A stretch of 64,000 nt of DNA, from assembly GCA_902651635.1 (NCBI GenBank), contig CACRSC010000089.1, positions 31,664-95,663 on the forward strand, written 5' to 3'. Every line of letters starts with the position of its first letter. Position 1 is the stretch's first letter. Under the pieces are notes generated by a model. That model saw nothing but the letters and a program-made list of their open reading frames with translations. It searched no databases and was not told the DNA's origin. Both the position numbers and the translations under genes were made by a program. This DNA is from Mastigamoeba balamuthi (taxonomy: Eukaryota; Evosea; Mastigamoebida; Mastigamoebidae). Positions 1-11,843 of the stretch are shown here, piece after piece.

Positions 1-3000
1 CCGCCCCGCAGCGCAGTTCGCGGACATATCGTCCTCGGGGGCCCGGGCTGCGATCCCGAGCTCCGACAACTGCGTCTCCGTCTCCCTGGGCCTTCCCAAG
101 GCCCTCCCCTTCTTCGCCTCCTCGTACACCACCGCGTTCGTCTGCGAGAACGTGAGAAATCGGAACCCCCTTCCCCGCTCTCTTCAATCCGCGGCGATTC
201 CGCGGAACCGACGGAAAAGCGGCGATCCGCAGGGGCTGGTGTCGTTTGGCGAGGCGGCGACGGCGTACGACAACGAGTGCCCGATGGCATTCCCGAAGAA
301 GGTGACCACCAAGACGGCGGCGGCGGTTCTGTGGACGGATCTCGACGCCCTCAACGCGCGCTTCCCCTCGAGCAGCGTCACCTACCAGACCTTCTCTCCC
401 CTGTGCCCCGTAGTCACCTCGTGCGCCACCCCCTGGGCTTCTCTACTGCCGCGCCACCCCGGAGCTCACGGCGGCACCAGGTCCGGAGCGTGTTTCATCG
501 TGCAGTACACGAATCTGCCGTACGACTCGCAGGACGCGAGCGACTACAACACCAGCGGGACGTTCCAGGCGGTTTTCTACGCGGGCGGCGACGTCCTGAT
601 GCAGTACCGCACCGTCGGCGCCAGCCTGGCGTACACGGTGGGACTCAAGAGCAACGTGGTGCTGCAGGACTACGTCATGGCGCTCTGCGACCCCAGCAGC
701 GCGTCGGCAGGAGTACAGGCCAACTCCGCCATTCTCTTCCACTACAACGCCACAAAGGGTGGGGGACCCCCCTGGAGTGCCGCTCCCGCTGACCTTTCCA
801 CTTAGACTGCGGGAACGGAATCTGCAACACGGGAGAGAACTGCGTCACCTGCACCGATTGCCAGAGGCCCTGTGGTACGAATTTTCTTCAGTTTTTCCCT
901 CACTTATTTTGCTGTTGTTTTCACGGCGGACGCGACTGCGAAGCACTCTGCGGCGACGCCACGTGCGACTCCAGCCTCGGAGAGACGTGCTCTAGCTGCC
1001 CGACAGACTGCGGGGCGTGCTGCGGCAACGGGGCCTGCGACACGGCGCTGGGCGAGAACTGCAAGAACTGCCCGAGCGACTGCAGCAAGCCCTGCTGCGG
1101 AGACGGCATCTGCGGTCTCGTCAGCGGCGCCAACGAGACCTCCTGCTCGTGTCCCTCGGACTGCACCGGCGCGTGCTGCGGCGACGGCGTGTGCGCGTCG
1201 AGCGAGAACTGCTCGTCGTGCTTCAAGGACTGCAAGCCGCCCTGCTCGATTCTGCAGTACCCCATCTACCAGAGCGGAGTCAACACCCGCAACCTGTGGA
1301 GGGACCTTCAGCCCGACGGGACCAAGCTGGCGCTGGGCGACGATGACGCCACGTCGTCGCCGGTGGCCCTCGGCTTCGCGTTCCCGTTCTTCTACCAGCG
1401 CAGCGTCCGGCAACTGTACATAGGAAGCAACGTACGGATTGGGTCTGCGGTGTCCTGCCATCGCGATGCCTTCTGACCCATCGCGTTATCCCGCGGGTCC
1501 TCCTGGCAGGGTGTTCTGTCGTACTCGGCTCCGATCAAGAGCGTGGCGAGCAAGCAGTGCCCGTACCTGGACGTGGCCCCCAACTACATCATCGCGCCCC
1601 TGTGGGCCGACCTCAACCCCAACTACACCAACGCAGCTGTGTACTATAAGTCCTTCGCGCAATGCGATCTGTTCCCCACAGAGTACGTTGCCCTCCTCCC
1701 GCGTTGCCGGGCCTCATTGTGCCGCCCCAGGGATGTTGGATGCTTCATTGTACAGTACAACAACGTGCCTCTCAAGGGAGCGTCTTCGGTGGCTGCGACG
1801 TTCGAAGTGATCCTGATGCAGAGCGGCACAATCTACTTTGCCTACCAGTATGTTTCCTCGGACCTGAACGTGCGGCCTCTCCCCCACCGTGCGTTCTCAC
1901 CCGGCGGCGTCCAGATCCTGGCGAACGTGGGCATCAAGGGCGGGGGCACTGCAAACGAGGGCTACCTCAACTTCCAGCTCTTCGGCTGCGGTGGATACGG
2001 CAACGTCTCGAAGATCACGTCATCTTCGTCGCAGGAGACGCTCCACTACGTGTTCAGCGGCTGCGGTGACGGTGTGTGCGACTCGGCCAAGAGCGAGGAC
2101 TGTGTGAGCTGCCCGTCGGACTGCCCCAACAAGCCCTGTGGTACGGTGTCGCCGCCGGGACGGAGGAGTCCCAGTCCCGAGCACTGTCCCACAGCTCCCG
2201 TTCGACAGGAAAATGCGGCGACGACGAGTGCAACTCGACGGTCGGTGAGTCGTGCCAGACGTGCACGAGGGACTGCGGGCTACCGAACACGGACAGCGAC
2301 GGCGACGGCGTTCCGGACTGCTCAGACGCCTGCCCCTACAACGGCAACAAGACGGTCCGCACAATCTGCGGCTGCGGGAGCGACATAGACACAGACGGCG
2401 ACAAAGTGCCCGACTGCAAGGACGTTTGCCCCACTCAGCCAAGTGAGCTGTCCCCAATGCCGACTTCTGTGGTGTGTTCGGTAATGCTGACACAGTTTTC
2501 TCCTACTCGTTCCCACGGCAGATAAAACCACGTCGCCGGGCATCTGCGGGTGCCAGTACACGGACAAGGACACTGACGGGGACGGGTCGCCCGACTGCAT
2601 TGATATGTGCATCACGAACAAGTTCAAGGTGCTGCCGCTGCTCTGCGGGTGCTGGGTGAACGAGACGGACACGGACAAGGACGGGACCCCCGACTGCCTG
2701 GACAAGTGCCCCAAGGACCCGTTCAAGACGGCGCCCGGCAAGTGCAACTGCGGCATCCCCGACACGGACGCGGACGGCGACGGGTTCCCGCTGTGCGAGG
2801 ACGCCTGCGACAACGACCCGCTCAAGACGGCCCCCGGGATCTGCGGCTGCGGGACCCCGGACATCGACAGCGACGGCGACGGCATCATGGACTGCGACGA
2901 CCCGTGCCCCTACAAGGCCAACTACACCCCGGGCGTCTGCGGGTGCTCGGGCGGCGAGGAGATCGACACGGACGGCGACGGCTACCCAAACTGCATCGAC

Positions 3001-4232
3001 AAGTGCCCCACGGACCCCAAGAAGGTCGCCCCGGGCAAGTGCGGCTGCGGGTCTCTGGACACCGACAGCGACTCCGACGGCACTCCGGACTGCAACGACC
3101 TGTGCCCCTTCAACCCGCTCAAGGTCCTGCCCGGGGTGTGCACGTGCTCGACCGACGACGTAGACTCGGACGGCGACGGGACGTTCGACTGCGAGGACAA
3201 GTGCCCGACGGACCCGACAAAGACGGTGCCGGGCAAGTGCGGCTGCGGCAAGTCCGAGACGCTGGACAAGGTCGACTCTGACGGCGACGGGTTCCCTGAC
3301 TGCGTCGACGCGTGCCCGTACAACGCGACGCTGCACACGGACCTCGACAGCGACAGCGACGGGATCCCCAACTGCATGGACAAGTGCCCCCTCGACAAGG
3401 CCAAGTCGGCGCCGCTCTTCTGCGGCTGCGGCGCCGTCGACCCCTCGTCGACAGTCGGCAAGACGCAGGCGACGTCCTACTTCGCCGCGCGCCGGACAGT
3501 GCGCGACCTCGTGTGCAAGGACTCGACCGACGCCTACATCGGTGCCACGGTGTCCGGGGGCACAGCGCCCTACAACTTCTCGCTCTACAAGGTTCGCGCT
3601 TGCAGTGCCTGGGCATGTGAAGCTAACTGGCAGGGTGGGAGCAGCTCGGAGTGCAGACGGTGAGCTCCGTGACGGTGGTCACCACGCACAGCTTCACCAA
3701 CGTGACCGAGGGCATCTACCTGCTGAGCGTGCACGACTACAACGGGTGCTCTGTCACGTGGTCGCTCATCACCATCACCGTCCCACCTCGTCAGTCCCTC
3801 CTCCCTCCCCTCGTCATCCGCGGGCGCCCTCTGACGCTTGTTCGGGCGCAGTGATGGTCATCACGGCGGAGACTGTGCAGCAGGAGAAGTGCGGAACCAC
3901 GGCGACGCTGCTGATGGTCGTCGACGGGGGTGTGACGCCGTACAAGTACAAGCTGCTGGGCGCGGGGTACAGCCAGACGGCGGGGACGTTCACCGACATA
4001 CCCTCGGGGCAGTACGTTATCCGGGCCACCGATGCCCGCGGATGCACGAAGTCCAGCGCCCTGCACTCGATCTCGTCTCCTAACTCCACCGTCTGCGGCA
4101 GTGGCTCGTACGCTATCTGCTTAGTGGAACACGGCCTTTGCTCTAACGCGCCGTTGCAGGTCTGTCCACGTTTCGGGGTCTTTGCAGGCTCTCTTCCTCG
4201 TGGTGATCGCTCTCATAGCAGCCTCGTCTTAA
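1..4232 (+). CDS. Large cysteine-rich cell-surface protein, 3' part (nidogen-like, Cys-rich, TSP3 repeats)
   Basis: The gene enters from the left edge, so start and signal peptide are missing. The first exon ends at 151 (intron 152-232). Two nidogen-like segments follow (about 233-780 and 1250-2000), each with a GCFIVQY-type core. Between and after them lie Cys-rich repeats of the form CGDGxCxxxExCxxCxxDC (about 800-1240 and 2050-2290). From 2290 to 3430 there are eleven thrombospondin type 3-like Ca-binding repeats (DSDGDGxPDCxDxCP). Two segments resembling bacterial SprB repeats follow (GTAPYNFSLY; GQYVIRATDARGC). A last short exon encodes a hydrophobic tail LFLVVIALIAASS and a TAA at 4230-4232, which suggests a GPI-anchor signal or a terminal membrane segment. 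Several introns keep frame, so exact exon borders are uncertain. Likely an extracellular adhesion or coat protein; ligand unknown. Confidence 0.8.
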
Positions 4233-4605
4233 GGACGAAGAATCAGCCAGGAACTGAACGTAAGAAAATGTCATTTACTGCACGCTCTCTCTGGGCTCGG
4301 AGATGCACCAGATTAAGTCGTCCAAGGGTGTAGTAAACCTGCACTGGCGCGGCGTCCGTCTGTATCCAACAAGGGACAGCTCTCTTGTAGGCAGAGCCGC
4401 TTAAACTGGGCCACTCCTGGGAAGCAATTCGGAGTGTTGTCCTGGTTGGTACAACAGTCTGCAAGTCTGGTAGCTGACCCCTCAACAAGGGGACGCAAAC
4501 GAAGTGACGATAACAGGATTTAGCACTAGGCAATACTTATTTGATTTGTGGAAGTCGTGCTAGATCAGTGAGCTTTGTAGCAGGGTTGGGAATGCCTCCA
4601 CCACT
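4233..4605. other. Convergent intergenic spacer
   Basis: Spacer between the 3' ends of the surface-protein gene (+) and the amylase gene (-). It holds a short hairpin, CCCCT/AGGGG around 4480-4493. I see no convincing coding signal or RNA gene. Confidence 0.5.
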
Positions 4606-6924
4606 TCACCTGCACAGGCTGACGCCGAGGTAGGCGTTCCAGTCGCCGATGTTGAACTCGTGGGCGAACACCTTGACCGAGTTACCGTCGATGTTCATGT
4701 TGTTGAAGTAGAGGTAGCTGATACCGTTCTCCTTGCCCGTCCACGCGACCTCGTTGCCGTTGAGCATGTTCTTGTACTTGTTGCCCGGCGTCGTGTTGAT
4801 GCCGCTGTCGATCTGCAGCCTGGGGATCTGCATCGTCGTCGACCCGGTGTTGGCCACGACGACGATCTCGACGGGGCCGTTGATGCGGCTGAACGCCACG
4901 ATGCCCGAGTTGCTCAGGTCGCCCCAGCGCGGGGTCATCCACCCGTACTTGAGCGCGTTGCACGACTGGCGCAGCGCGTTGAACCTGCGCGCCGTCTGGT
5001 ACACCATGTGGCTGCGGTCCAGGAAGGGGTCCTGGTCCCACGTCGCCGACAGCGTGTGCGTGGCCTTGCCGACGTACGCCAGGCTGCGGTCATTTCGACT
5101 TAGAAATTGCCAAAATGTAATTGGGGAGAGCATATTGCCCATCGCGTGCCTGTCGATCGAGCTGACAGTGCTGCCCAGACGCCAGCCGCTGCCGATGAAC
5201 ATGTTCTGGCGGTGCAGCGAGTCGCCGCTGCCCGAGCACGTGTTCTGGATGTCCGAGGTGGCGGCGCCCGCGTTCATGTTGTTCCAGTGGCAGACGCCGT
5301 TGAAGCCCTGCTCGAGGCCGTAGTAGAGCACCGGCGTGCCCTGCACCATCGGGAGCATCGACACGGCCAGGCGGCTCTTGTACGGGTCCGACAGCCCCTG
5401 CGCGAACCTCGGCCAGTCGTGGATCTCCACGACGTTCCAGTCCAGCCTCGCGTCGTTCTGCGGTGTGATTCTCTTCGTGAGCGATAATTACAGGCAATTG
5501 AATTGAGATGCGTCTTGTGCACCTGAGCGGCCAGGGTCTGCTGGTAGGGGTCGTTGAGGGCGTCCTCGAGGGCGTGGGCGGTGCGCTTGTTGAGGAGCAT
5601 GTCACGAGTGGCGCCGCTCATGGCGAAGTTGTAGACGGCGTCGAGGCCCGGGTACTTGGAGTAGGGGTGCGACATGTAGACGTTCTTGACGTCGAGCATG
5701 CGCGCGGTCAGGGCGGCGGGGACGGAGCCGTGGTCGTTGGGGTTGGCGGGGTTCGAGAACATCTTGCCGACAGCGCGGCCGATCCAGTCCGCGGGCGCGG
5801 CGACCTCGCCGAGGACGAGGAAGTTGGTCTTGCCGAGCGACTTGGCGTAGTCGCGGACCATCGTCGAGAAGTACGCGACAAAGTCCATCGTCACGTGCTT
5901 GGCCGCGTCCAGGCGGAAGCCGTCGACGTCGGCGTAGGCGATCCAGTACTTGTGCAGCGCCGTGAAGATCTCCTGGAAGTCGTAGTTGCGCGTGTCGAAG
6001 TCGAGCATCGAGTCGGTGAAGTCGCCAAAGACCGCCGGGCTGTCAGTCCCCGCCATCTCGTCGTGCGAGTTGGGCCCGCACCTGTTGAGGAAGTACTGCA
6101 GAGGAGCCGCGGCGTCAGTGCGGGCCGCGTGCGGGGTCAGACGGTGCGGGGCTGAGTTACCTTGCTCTTGAAGGGGCCGAAGAAGGTGTTGCCGAAGGAG
6201 ATGTCGCCCTGCTTGGGCGAGCCGCTGGGGGCGCCGCTCCAGTAGTTGGCGTCGAGCGCGTGGGCGCAGTCGACGTGGCTGTCGGGCTGGCGCGAGTAGT
6301 GCGTGTTCCTGTCGCAGATGTGGTTGATGACGATGTCGAGCACGATGCGGATGCCGCGCGAGTGCGCCTGGCCCACGAGCTCCCTCAGCTCCTCGGCCGT
6401 CCCGAACCCGGGGTCGATCTCGCTGAAGTCGGTCGTGCAGTACCCGTGGTAGTCGCCGTTGTGCTTGAGCACCGGAGTGATCCACAGGCTGCCCGGGCAC
6501 GGGGGTTCGCCCACTGTGAGTTGCGAGTCTGGAACGGGTTTTTGCAGGCAAACCTGGTGATGCCGAGGTCCTTGAGGTAGTCGAGGCGGTCGATGATGCC
6601 GCGGAGGTCGCCGCCCTGGCGGTAGTCGGGCAGGCCCCACTGGTTGTTGGTGCCCTGGTTGGCGAGCTGGTTGTCGGGCACGTTGAGCGCGTCGTTGCTC
6701 AGGTTGCCGTTGTTGAAGCGGTCGACCTGGATCTGGTACACAATCTCGGCGCCCCAGAACGACGGCGAGCCGTAGCGGCTGCGCCCCTGGAAGCTGACCT
6801 CGGCGTCGCGGACGCGGGCGTTGGCCCAGTCCTTGACGCCCGAAGTGCCCACGGCGTTGATGTCGGGAGCGGCCGCCAGGACGACGCCCAGCAGGCAGGC
6901 AGAGACGACGAGCAGCGACTGCAT
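4606..6924 (-). CDS. Secreted alpha-amylase (GH13)
   Basis: Hydrolyses alpha-1,4 bonds in starch or glycogen. Four exons: 6924-6554, 6488-6161, 6095-5523 and 5457-4606; all three introns are exactly 65 bases. The spliced product is about 707 residues, longer than the roughly 500 of typical secreted amylases. It starts with a signal peptide (MQSLLVVSACLLGVVLAAA). GH13 landmarks are in order: YQIQVDRF, GITSLWITPV (formed across intron 1), DIVINHI, DGFRLDAAKH with the nucleophile Asp, LGEV with the acid/base Glu, and VVEIHDWPR with the third acidic residue, where Asn of the usual ENHD is Ile. The C-terminal region after about residue 600 looks like a beta domain. It is divergently transcribed from the flavodiiron gene. 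Probably a digestive enzyme of the endolysosome or secretome. Confidence 0.92.
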
Positions 6925-7814
6925 CGGCAAGCAGTGCAGTGCGTAAATCGATGTGTGAATAAGAAATGTGCTGAAGAATCGCAATGCAGGGGCCTCTTAT
7001 AACCCTAGCATGACATCACGATTTGACGTAATTAGGCGCCGTGCTGGTGACCCCCGGAATAACTCAGGAAATTCCTCAGGTGAAAATCCACATCAACGGC
7101 GCTTGAAAAACCCCCAGCAGACCCGGTCAGGCACAGGCGGGACGCGGTGCGCCGCCCGCGTCTTCGGGCAAACGACGACACGAGAGCCGTCGGAATCGGC
7201 CCGAGAGAAGGCGGCGGGCGATGTATGGTCAGCGAAAAGGTAAGGCGCGCAGAACACAACAACACACAACACACGGGGGTGTGGCATGGCGAATCTCGAG
7301 AAAACACTCGGATCTCGCAAACGACGTGTAACCACTTGCGGCTCGTTGTCGCCAGCGCTCCCGCACACTTCCCAGAATGCGCGCCCATCGCACCAGTAGT
7401 GCGGGATAAACCCGATCACCGCCTGAACCGACGATTTTGGTGCATTTCCTGCACTTTTGTTATGCACTGTACCACAAGCGTGTCGCGTGTTCGCGCGTGC
7501 CGCGGCACCGAGTTCAACGATTATGCCGGGGTCAAACTGGCGGGCGTGCGGGGGCGGGGGGTGACGGGCACCCTGGGAGGCCGTTAAGTACCAGTGCAGT
7601 GCAGTATGGTCCCCGGAGATCAAGTCGCCTGAAGGTGCACGCAGGTCGTGCGATCTGAACCTATGTGGAAATCCCAGCCCGGCTTAAATACTGGCGCCCG
7701 GCGGCACCTTTCTGCCACAACATTATTTTTAGGCGCCCCATCTTCCGCCTGCAGAGAGAGCCCACGCGGCCCGCGTCATCCCCACAAGCCACACCCCCAC
7801 CTCCACACAAAAAA
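6925..7814. promoter_or_regulatory. Divergent promoter region, amylase / flavodiiron gene
   Basis: About 890 bases separate the two divergent start codons. No reading frame in it looks like a gene. Both 5' untranslated regions and promoters must lie here by position. TTATAA at 6998-7003 lies about 75 bases upstream of the amylase ATG and could be a TATA-like element, but I have no transcript start to test this. Confidence 0.45.
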
Positions 7815-10800
7815 ATGCCCGCGAGCGCTGTCGAGATCAAGAAGGACCTCTACTGGGTCGGCGCCCTCGACCCCAACCTGCGCGTCTTCGACATCGTCAT
7901 GATGTACGGCCTCCCCCCCTCGCTCTGGGTCCCCCCACCCCCCGCTCCACACCCCTGCGCCCGCCACGCAACGTATGGGAATTGCAGCCGCACACAACTG
8001 ACCACCGACGGCCTGCACCGTGCGCGGCTGGATCTTAACTAGGACGCCGTTCGGCACCTCGTACAACTGCTACCTCCTGCGCGGCACCAAGGCCACGGTC
8101 CTCTTCGAGACGGTCAAGGAGCAGTTCTACGGAGGCACGCCAGCCCCCTCCCTCCTCTCCCCCCACCATACATACGCTGGAAACTCGGGGGGCCAATTTC
8201 GCCCTGCGTTGAGTCAGCAATGCAGGTTTTTATTTCAGGAATTACGCCGGGGCGGGATCTCTCTGCTTTTGCTTTTGCTCCCGCAATCGGCTCTTTTCTG
8301 ATTGCAGCGAATGCAGAGTTTGAGGAGAGGCTGGCGGGCATCCTGAAGCCCGGGGAGAAGATCGACTACTTTGTGCTGAACCACACCGAGCCCGACCACA
8401 GCGGCGCGCTGGGGGCGCTGCTGGACAGGTTCCCCGACGCGCAGGTCGTCGCGACGGGGGCGGCGCACTCGAACCTCGGGCGCATCACGCACCGCGACTA
8501 CCACAAGATCGTCGTCGAGCAGGCCACCAAGCCCATCGACATCGGCGGCTACACGCTCAGCTTCATCGGTACCGCCCCCAGCGGCCCATACTGAGAAAGT
8601 ATGCAGATTCTCACAATATCTCGGATTTCTCCCGCGATGAATCTTTGCAGTGGCCCCGTTCCTGCACTGGCCGGACACGATGTTCACGTACGTCAAGGAG
8701 CTGCGCGCGGTGGTCACGTGCGACTTCCTCGGCAGCCACTACTGCCTGGACAGCGTCGTCGACGACTCGATGACCGAGCAGCAGCAGAAGGACTACGTGG
8801 TGGCCGCCAAGGGCTACTACGACCCCATCTTCGGCCCCTTCAAGAGCTACGCGCTCAAGGGCCTCGAGTACCTCTCGAAGATCGACTACGACGTTGTCTG
8901 CAACTCGCATGGGCCCGTCCTGCGCTCGTCCATTCCCCGCATCATCTCGCTCTACGAGCAGTGGTCGCAGCAGCCCCCGCTGAAGGCACGCAGACAATTC
9001 CGCAGATCTCCGAGATATTTTCATCGTTCTGACGATCGATCCGCGTATCTTCTCAACACAGGAGCGTGTCGTCATCGCTTACGTGTCGGCGTACCGCTAC
9101 ACGCGCGTGCTGGCCGAGGCGATAGAGGCCGCCATCAGGCGCGCCGGCGTCGACGTCGTGTCGTACGACCTCGTCGACAAGCCCGTCGCCGAGGTGATGC
9201 CCGACATCGAGGCGTCCAAGGGCCTCATCCTGGGCACGCCGACGATCCTGGGCGACGCGCTGCCCCCGATCTGGCAGATCGCCACGTCGCTGAACCCCAT
9301 CATCCACAAGGACCACGTCGTGGGCGTCTTCGGCAGCTACGGCTGGAGCGGCGAGGGCACGCGCAACATCGAGCAGCGCCTCGACCAGCTCCGCTTCCGC
9401 ATGCCGCTCGACCCGCTCGCCGTCCGCTTCAAGCCCTCGCCCGAGGACGTCGCCAAGGCCGAGAAGTGGGCCGCCGACTACGCGAGGGCCCTCAGGGGCG
9501 AGACGCTCCCCGACGAGCGCAAGCCCGGCGGCGCCTCTGCTGCCCGCAAGGTGACGGCGCGCACGATGCGCTCGGTGCCCGTCAACGACGGCCGCCTGCG
9601 CAGGTGGCGGTGCATCGTCTGCGGCGAGATCGTCATCAGCGTGCTGCCCCCCGACGTCTGCAACGCCTGCGGCGCCGGCGCCGAGGCCTTCGTCTGCCTG
9701 GGCTTCGCTGGACAGGGTATGACGTCAACTCCGGCATTTCCCATTTCTAGAAACCTGGGAGACTGGGAGACTCACTGTTTGCTGTGCTCTTGTGCGCCCG
9801 CAGCCGGGTCCGCTGCTCCTCAGAGCTCGTTCGCGGGGCACGTGGTGATCATCGGCGGTGGGTGCGCGGCCGTCGCCGCGGCCAAGGCTGCGAGGGAGGG
9901 CAGCGCCAAGGCGTCGATCACGGTCGTCTGCGGCGAGAACGAGGAGCCCTACTACCGCCCCTCGCTGACGCGCGCGCTGGCCGACAGCAGCATCCGCCAG
10001 GAGCAGACCTTCCGCCTCGTCCCCAAGGTGCCCTCTCTCCGCCCCCGCCGTCTTGCGTGCCCCACGCCCCCTCGGGTGCTGACTTGGGTGATTATGGGAC
10101 AGACGTGGTGGGCTGACAACAACGTCAAGCTGCTGATGGGGGCCACGGCCACGGCGGTCGACACCAAGGCCAGGAAGGTCGATGTGGCGACGGCCGCTGG
10201 CGAGCGCACGACGCTGGCCTACGACGCGCTGGTGCTGGCGACGGGCGGCAAGAACTTTGTGCCCTGCCCCGCGGAGCAGACGAGCGCGACGGGCGTCTTC
10301 AACCTGCGCACGCTCGGCGACGTCGACAAGATCGTCTCGCACATCAACGCCCGCAAGGCCGCCGGCGCCACGGTGACGTCGGTGATTGTCGGCGGCGGCC
10401 TGGCCGCGCTCGAGGCCGCGCTGGCGCTGCTGGCGCTGGGCGTGCGCTGCCACATTGTCGAGCTGCAGCCCAGGCTGCTGCCGAGGCAGCTCACCGAGGA
10501 GGGCTCGCGCGCCTACACCAACGCGGTCACGGCCACGGGCGTCGTGCTGCACCTCGGCACGTGCGTCAAGGAGATCACGCGCGACGACAGCGGCGCCTGC
10601 GCGGGCGTCACGCTCGCCAACGGCCAGACGGTCGCCGCCGACATGGTCTGCTTCGGCGTCGGCACGTCGCCCGAGCTGGCCCTCGCCCGCGCGGCCGGCG
10701 CCGAGGTCCGCAGGGCCATCGTCGTCGACGAGAAGATGCGCACGAACCTCGACGCGGTCTACGCCGCCGGCGACTGCACCGAGTTTGAGGGCCGCTGCGT

Positions 10801-11173
10801 GCCCACGTGGACCGAGGCCGCCGCCCAGGGCCGCGTGGCCGGTCTGCAGGCCGTCGGGGCCGAGAAGCTCGACGGCGCGACGTTCCGCAGGGTGGCGTCG
10901 CCGTACTACATCGACGCGTTCACGCCGGTCTTCTCGATCGGCGCCGTGCCCACCGACGGCTCTGCGCAGCCCGTGCGCCGCATCTCGTTCGCGGCGGGCG
11001 GCGAGTTTGCGGAGCTGTACTTTGTCGCCAAGGAGGGCGAGGCGCCTGTGCTGAGCGGCGCGCAGATCATCGGGCACAGGGCAAAGCAGCTGCAGACGCC
11101 CGTGGCACTGGCCATTGCCGCCAGCACATCGCTGTCGCAGGCGATCGAGATGGTGGCGCCTGAGTTTTACTGA
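7815..11173 (+). CDS. Flavodiiron protein fused to rubredoxin and NADH:rubredoxin oxidoreductase (class F-type)
   Basis: Reduces O2 to water and/or NO to N2O with electrons from NAD(P)H inside one polypeptide. Seven exons (7815-7903, 8043-8134, 8317-8568, 8651-8985, 9062-9716, 9804-10027, 10103-11173) join in frame to 905 residues. Order: metallo-beta-lactamase-like di-iron domain, with ligands visible in HTEPDH, PFLHWPD, TCDFLG and CNSHGP; flavodoxin domain from about residue 257 (VVIAYVSAYRYT, FGSYGWSGEG); rubredoxin with two pairs CIVC and CNAC; FAD/NAD oxidoreductase with GGGCAA and GGGLAALEAAL Rossmann motifs and AAGDC. This matches the class F flavodiiron layout known from Clostridia and Trichomonas. 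No targeting peptide is evident, so cytosolic location is likely. The introns at 8135-8316 and 8986-9061 begin with GC, not GT. Introns show it is a resident nuclear gene; bacterial ancestry is inference. Confidence 0.95.
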
Positions 11174-11843
11174 GGCAGCTTAGGATGGACTTCGTACTCC
11201 GTACTCCGGTTTTTGTTACAACACCCACTCCACTGTCAAACAAGCTTGTTTTACACCCAGATACCGCCTTGCACATTGACTGGCAGGAATTGTGCTGTCG
11301 TTGTCCACCTCAACAGGTCTCGTGAGCTCGCGAACGGCGCGTGATCAGGCACCTACTGCTGCAGTTGCCGAGGGGAAGGAGCAACAACCATTCATGGTGT
11401 CAGTAGACACCGGCGGAATCGGGGAGCAAAATAGGAAACGGGGATGATGTCCAGCGAGATACCGAGTAGTATCGGTCAACCAAGAGAATCCTGACAGGCG
11501 CCATTCACAGTACGGGCCTTAGGGTGCCGGCAGAGTGTTCCCCAAAGGGGATGGATCAGGACGAGGAACGGCCCTGATACGCACGCATCATTGGAACGGG
11601 TCCTCAGCTGAGGAACGTTGAGCAATGCCCTTGGATAGCAGTTGGCTCGACGTTGGAGAGGCAATCCGGAATTGAAACTCGGGCTCCGTTTATCCAGGAG
11701 CCCCCCGCAACCGCCGAACGGTGCGCTATTCAGTGAAAGCGGAAGAGCGGGGGGGCTGGGACGATTGTCCTTGGGTGCGGCGAATCTGCAGCCGCACGAG
11801 ATATGCGCCAACGAATCCCACCCGCCATTCGTCTGCGTGTGCA
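11174..11843. other. Intergenic region with a cluster of short inverted repeats
   Basis: No gene is apparent between the flavodiiron stop and the F-BAR start. Perfect short hairpins lie at 11396-11411, 11461-11476, 11539-11551, 11555-11578, 11601-11614 (a 14-base palindrome), 11681-11703 and 11775-11797. They could be a structured RNA, a 3' UTR structure or chance in GC-rich DNA. Confidence 0.35.

Noticed and set aside
4233-4605. Small frames on minus strand after the surface-protein gene
   Set aside because: Short, no homology-like features, no leader or intron pattern.
9725-11077. 450-codon minus-strand frame over the flavodiiron gene
   Set aside because: Low-complexity Arg/Ala/Gly sequence opposite a well-conserved oxidoreductase domain; a shadow frame.
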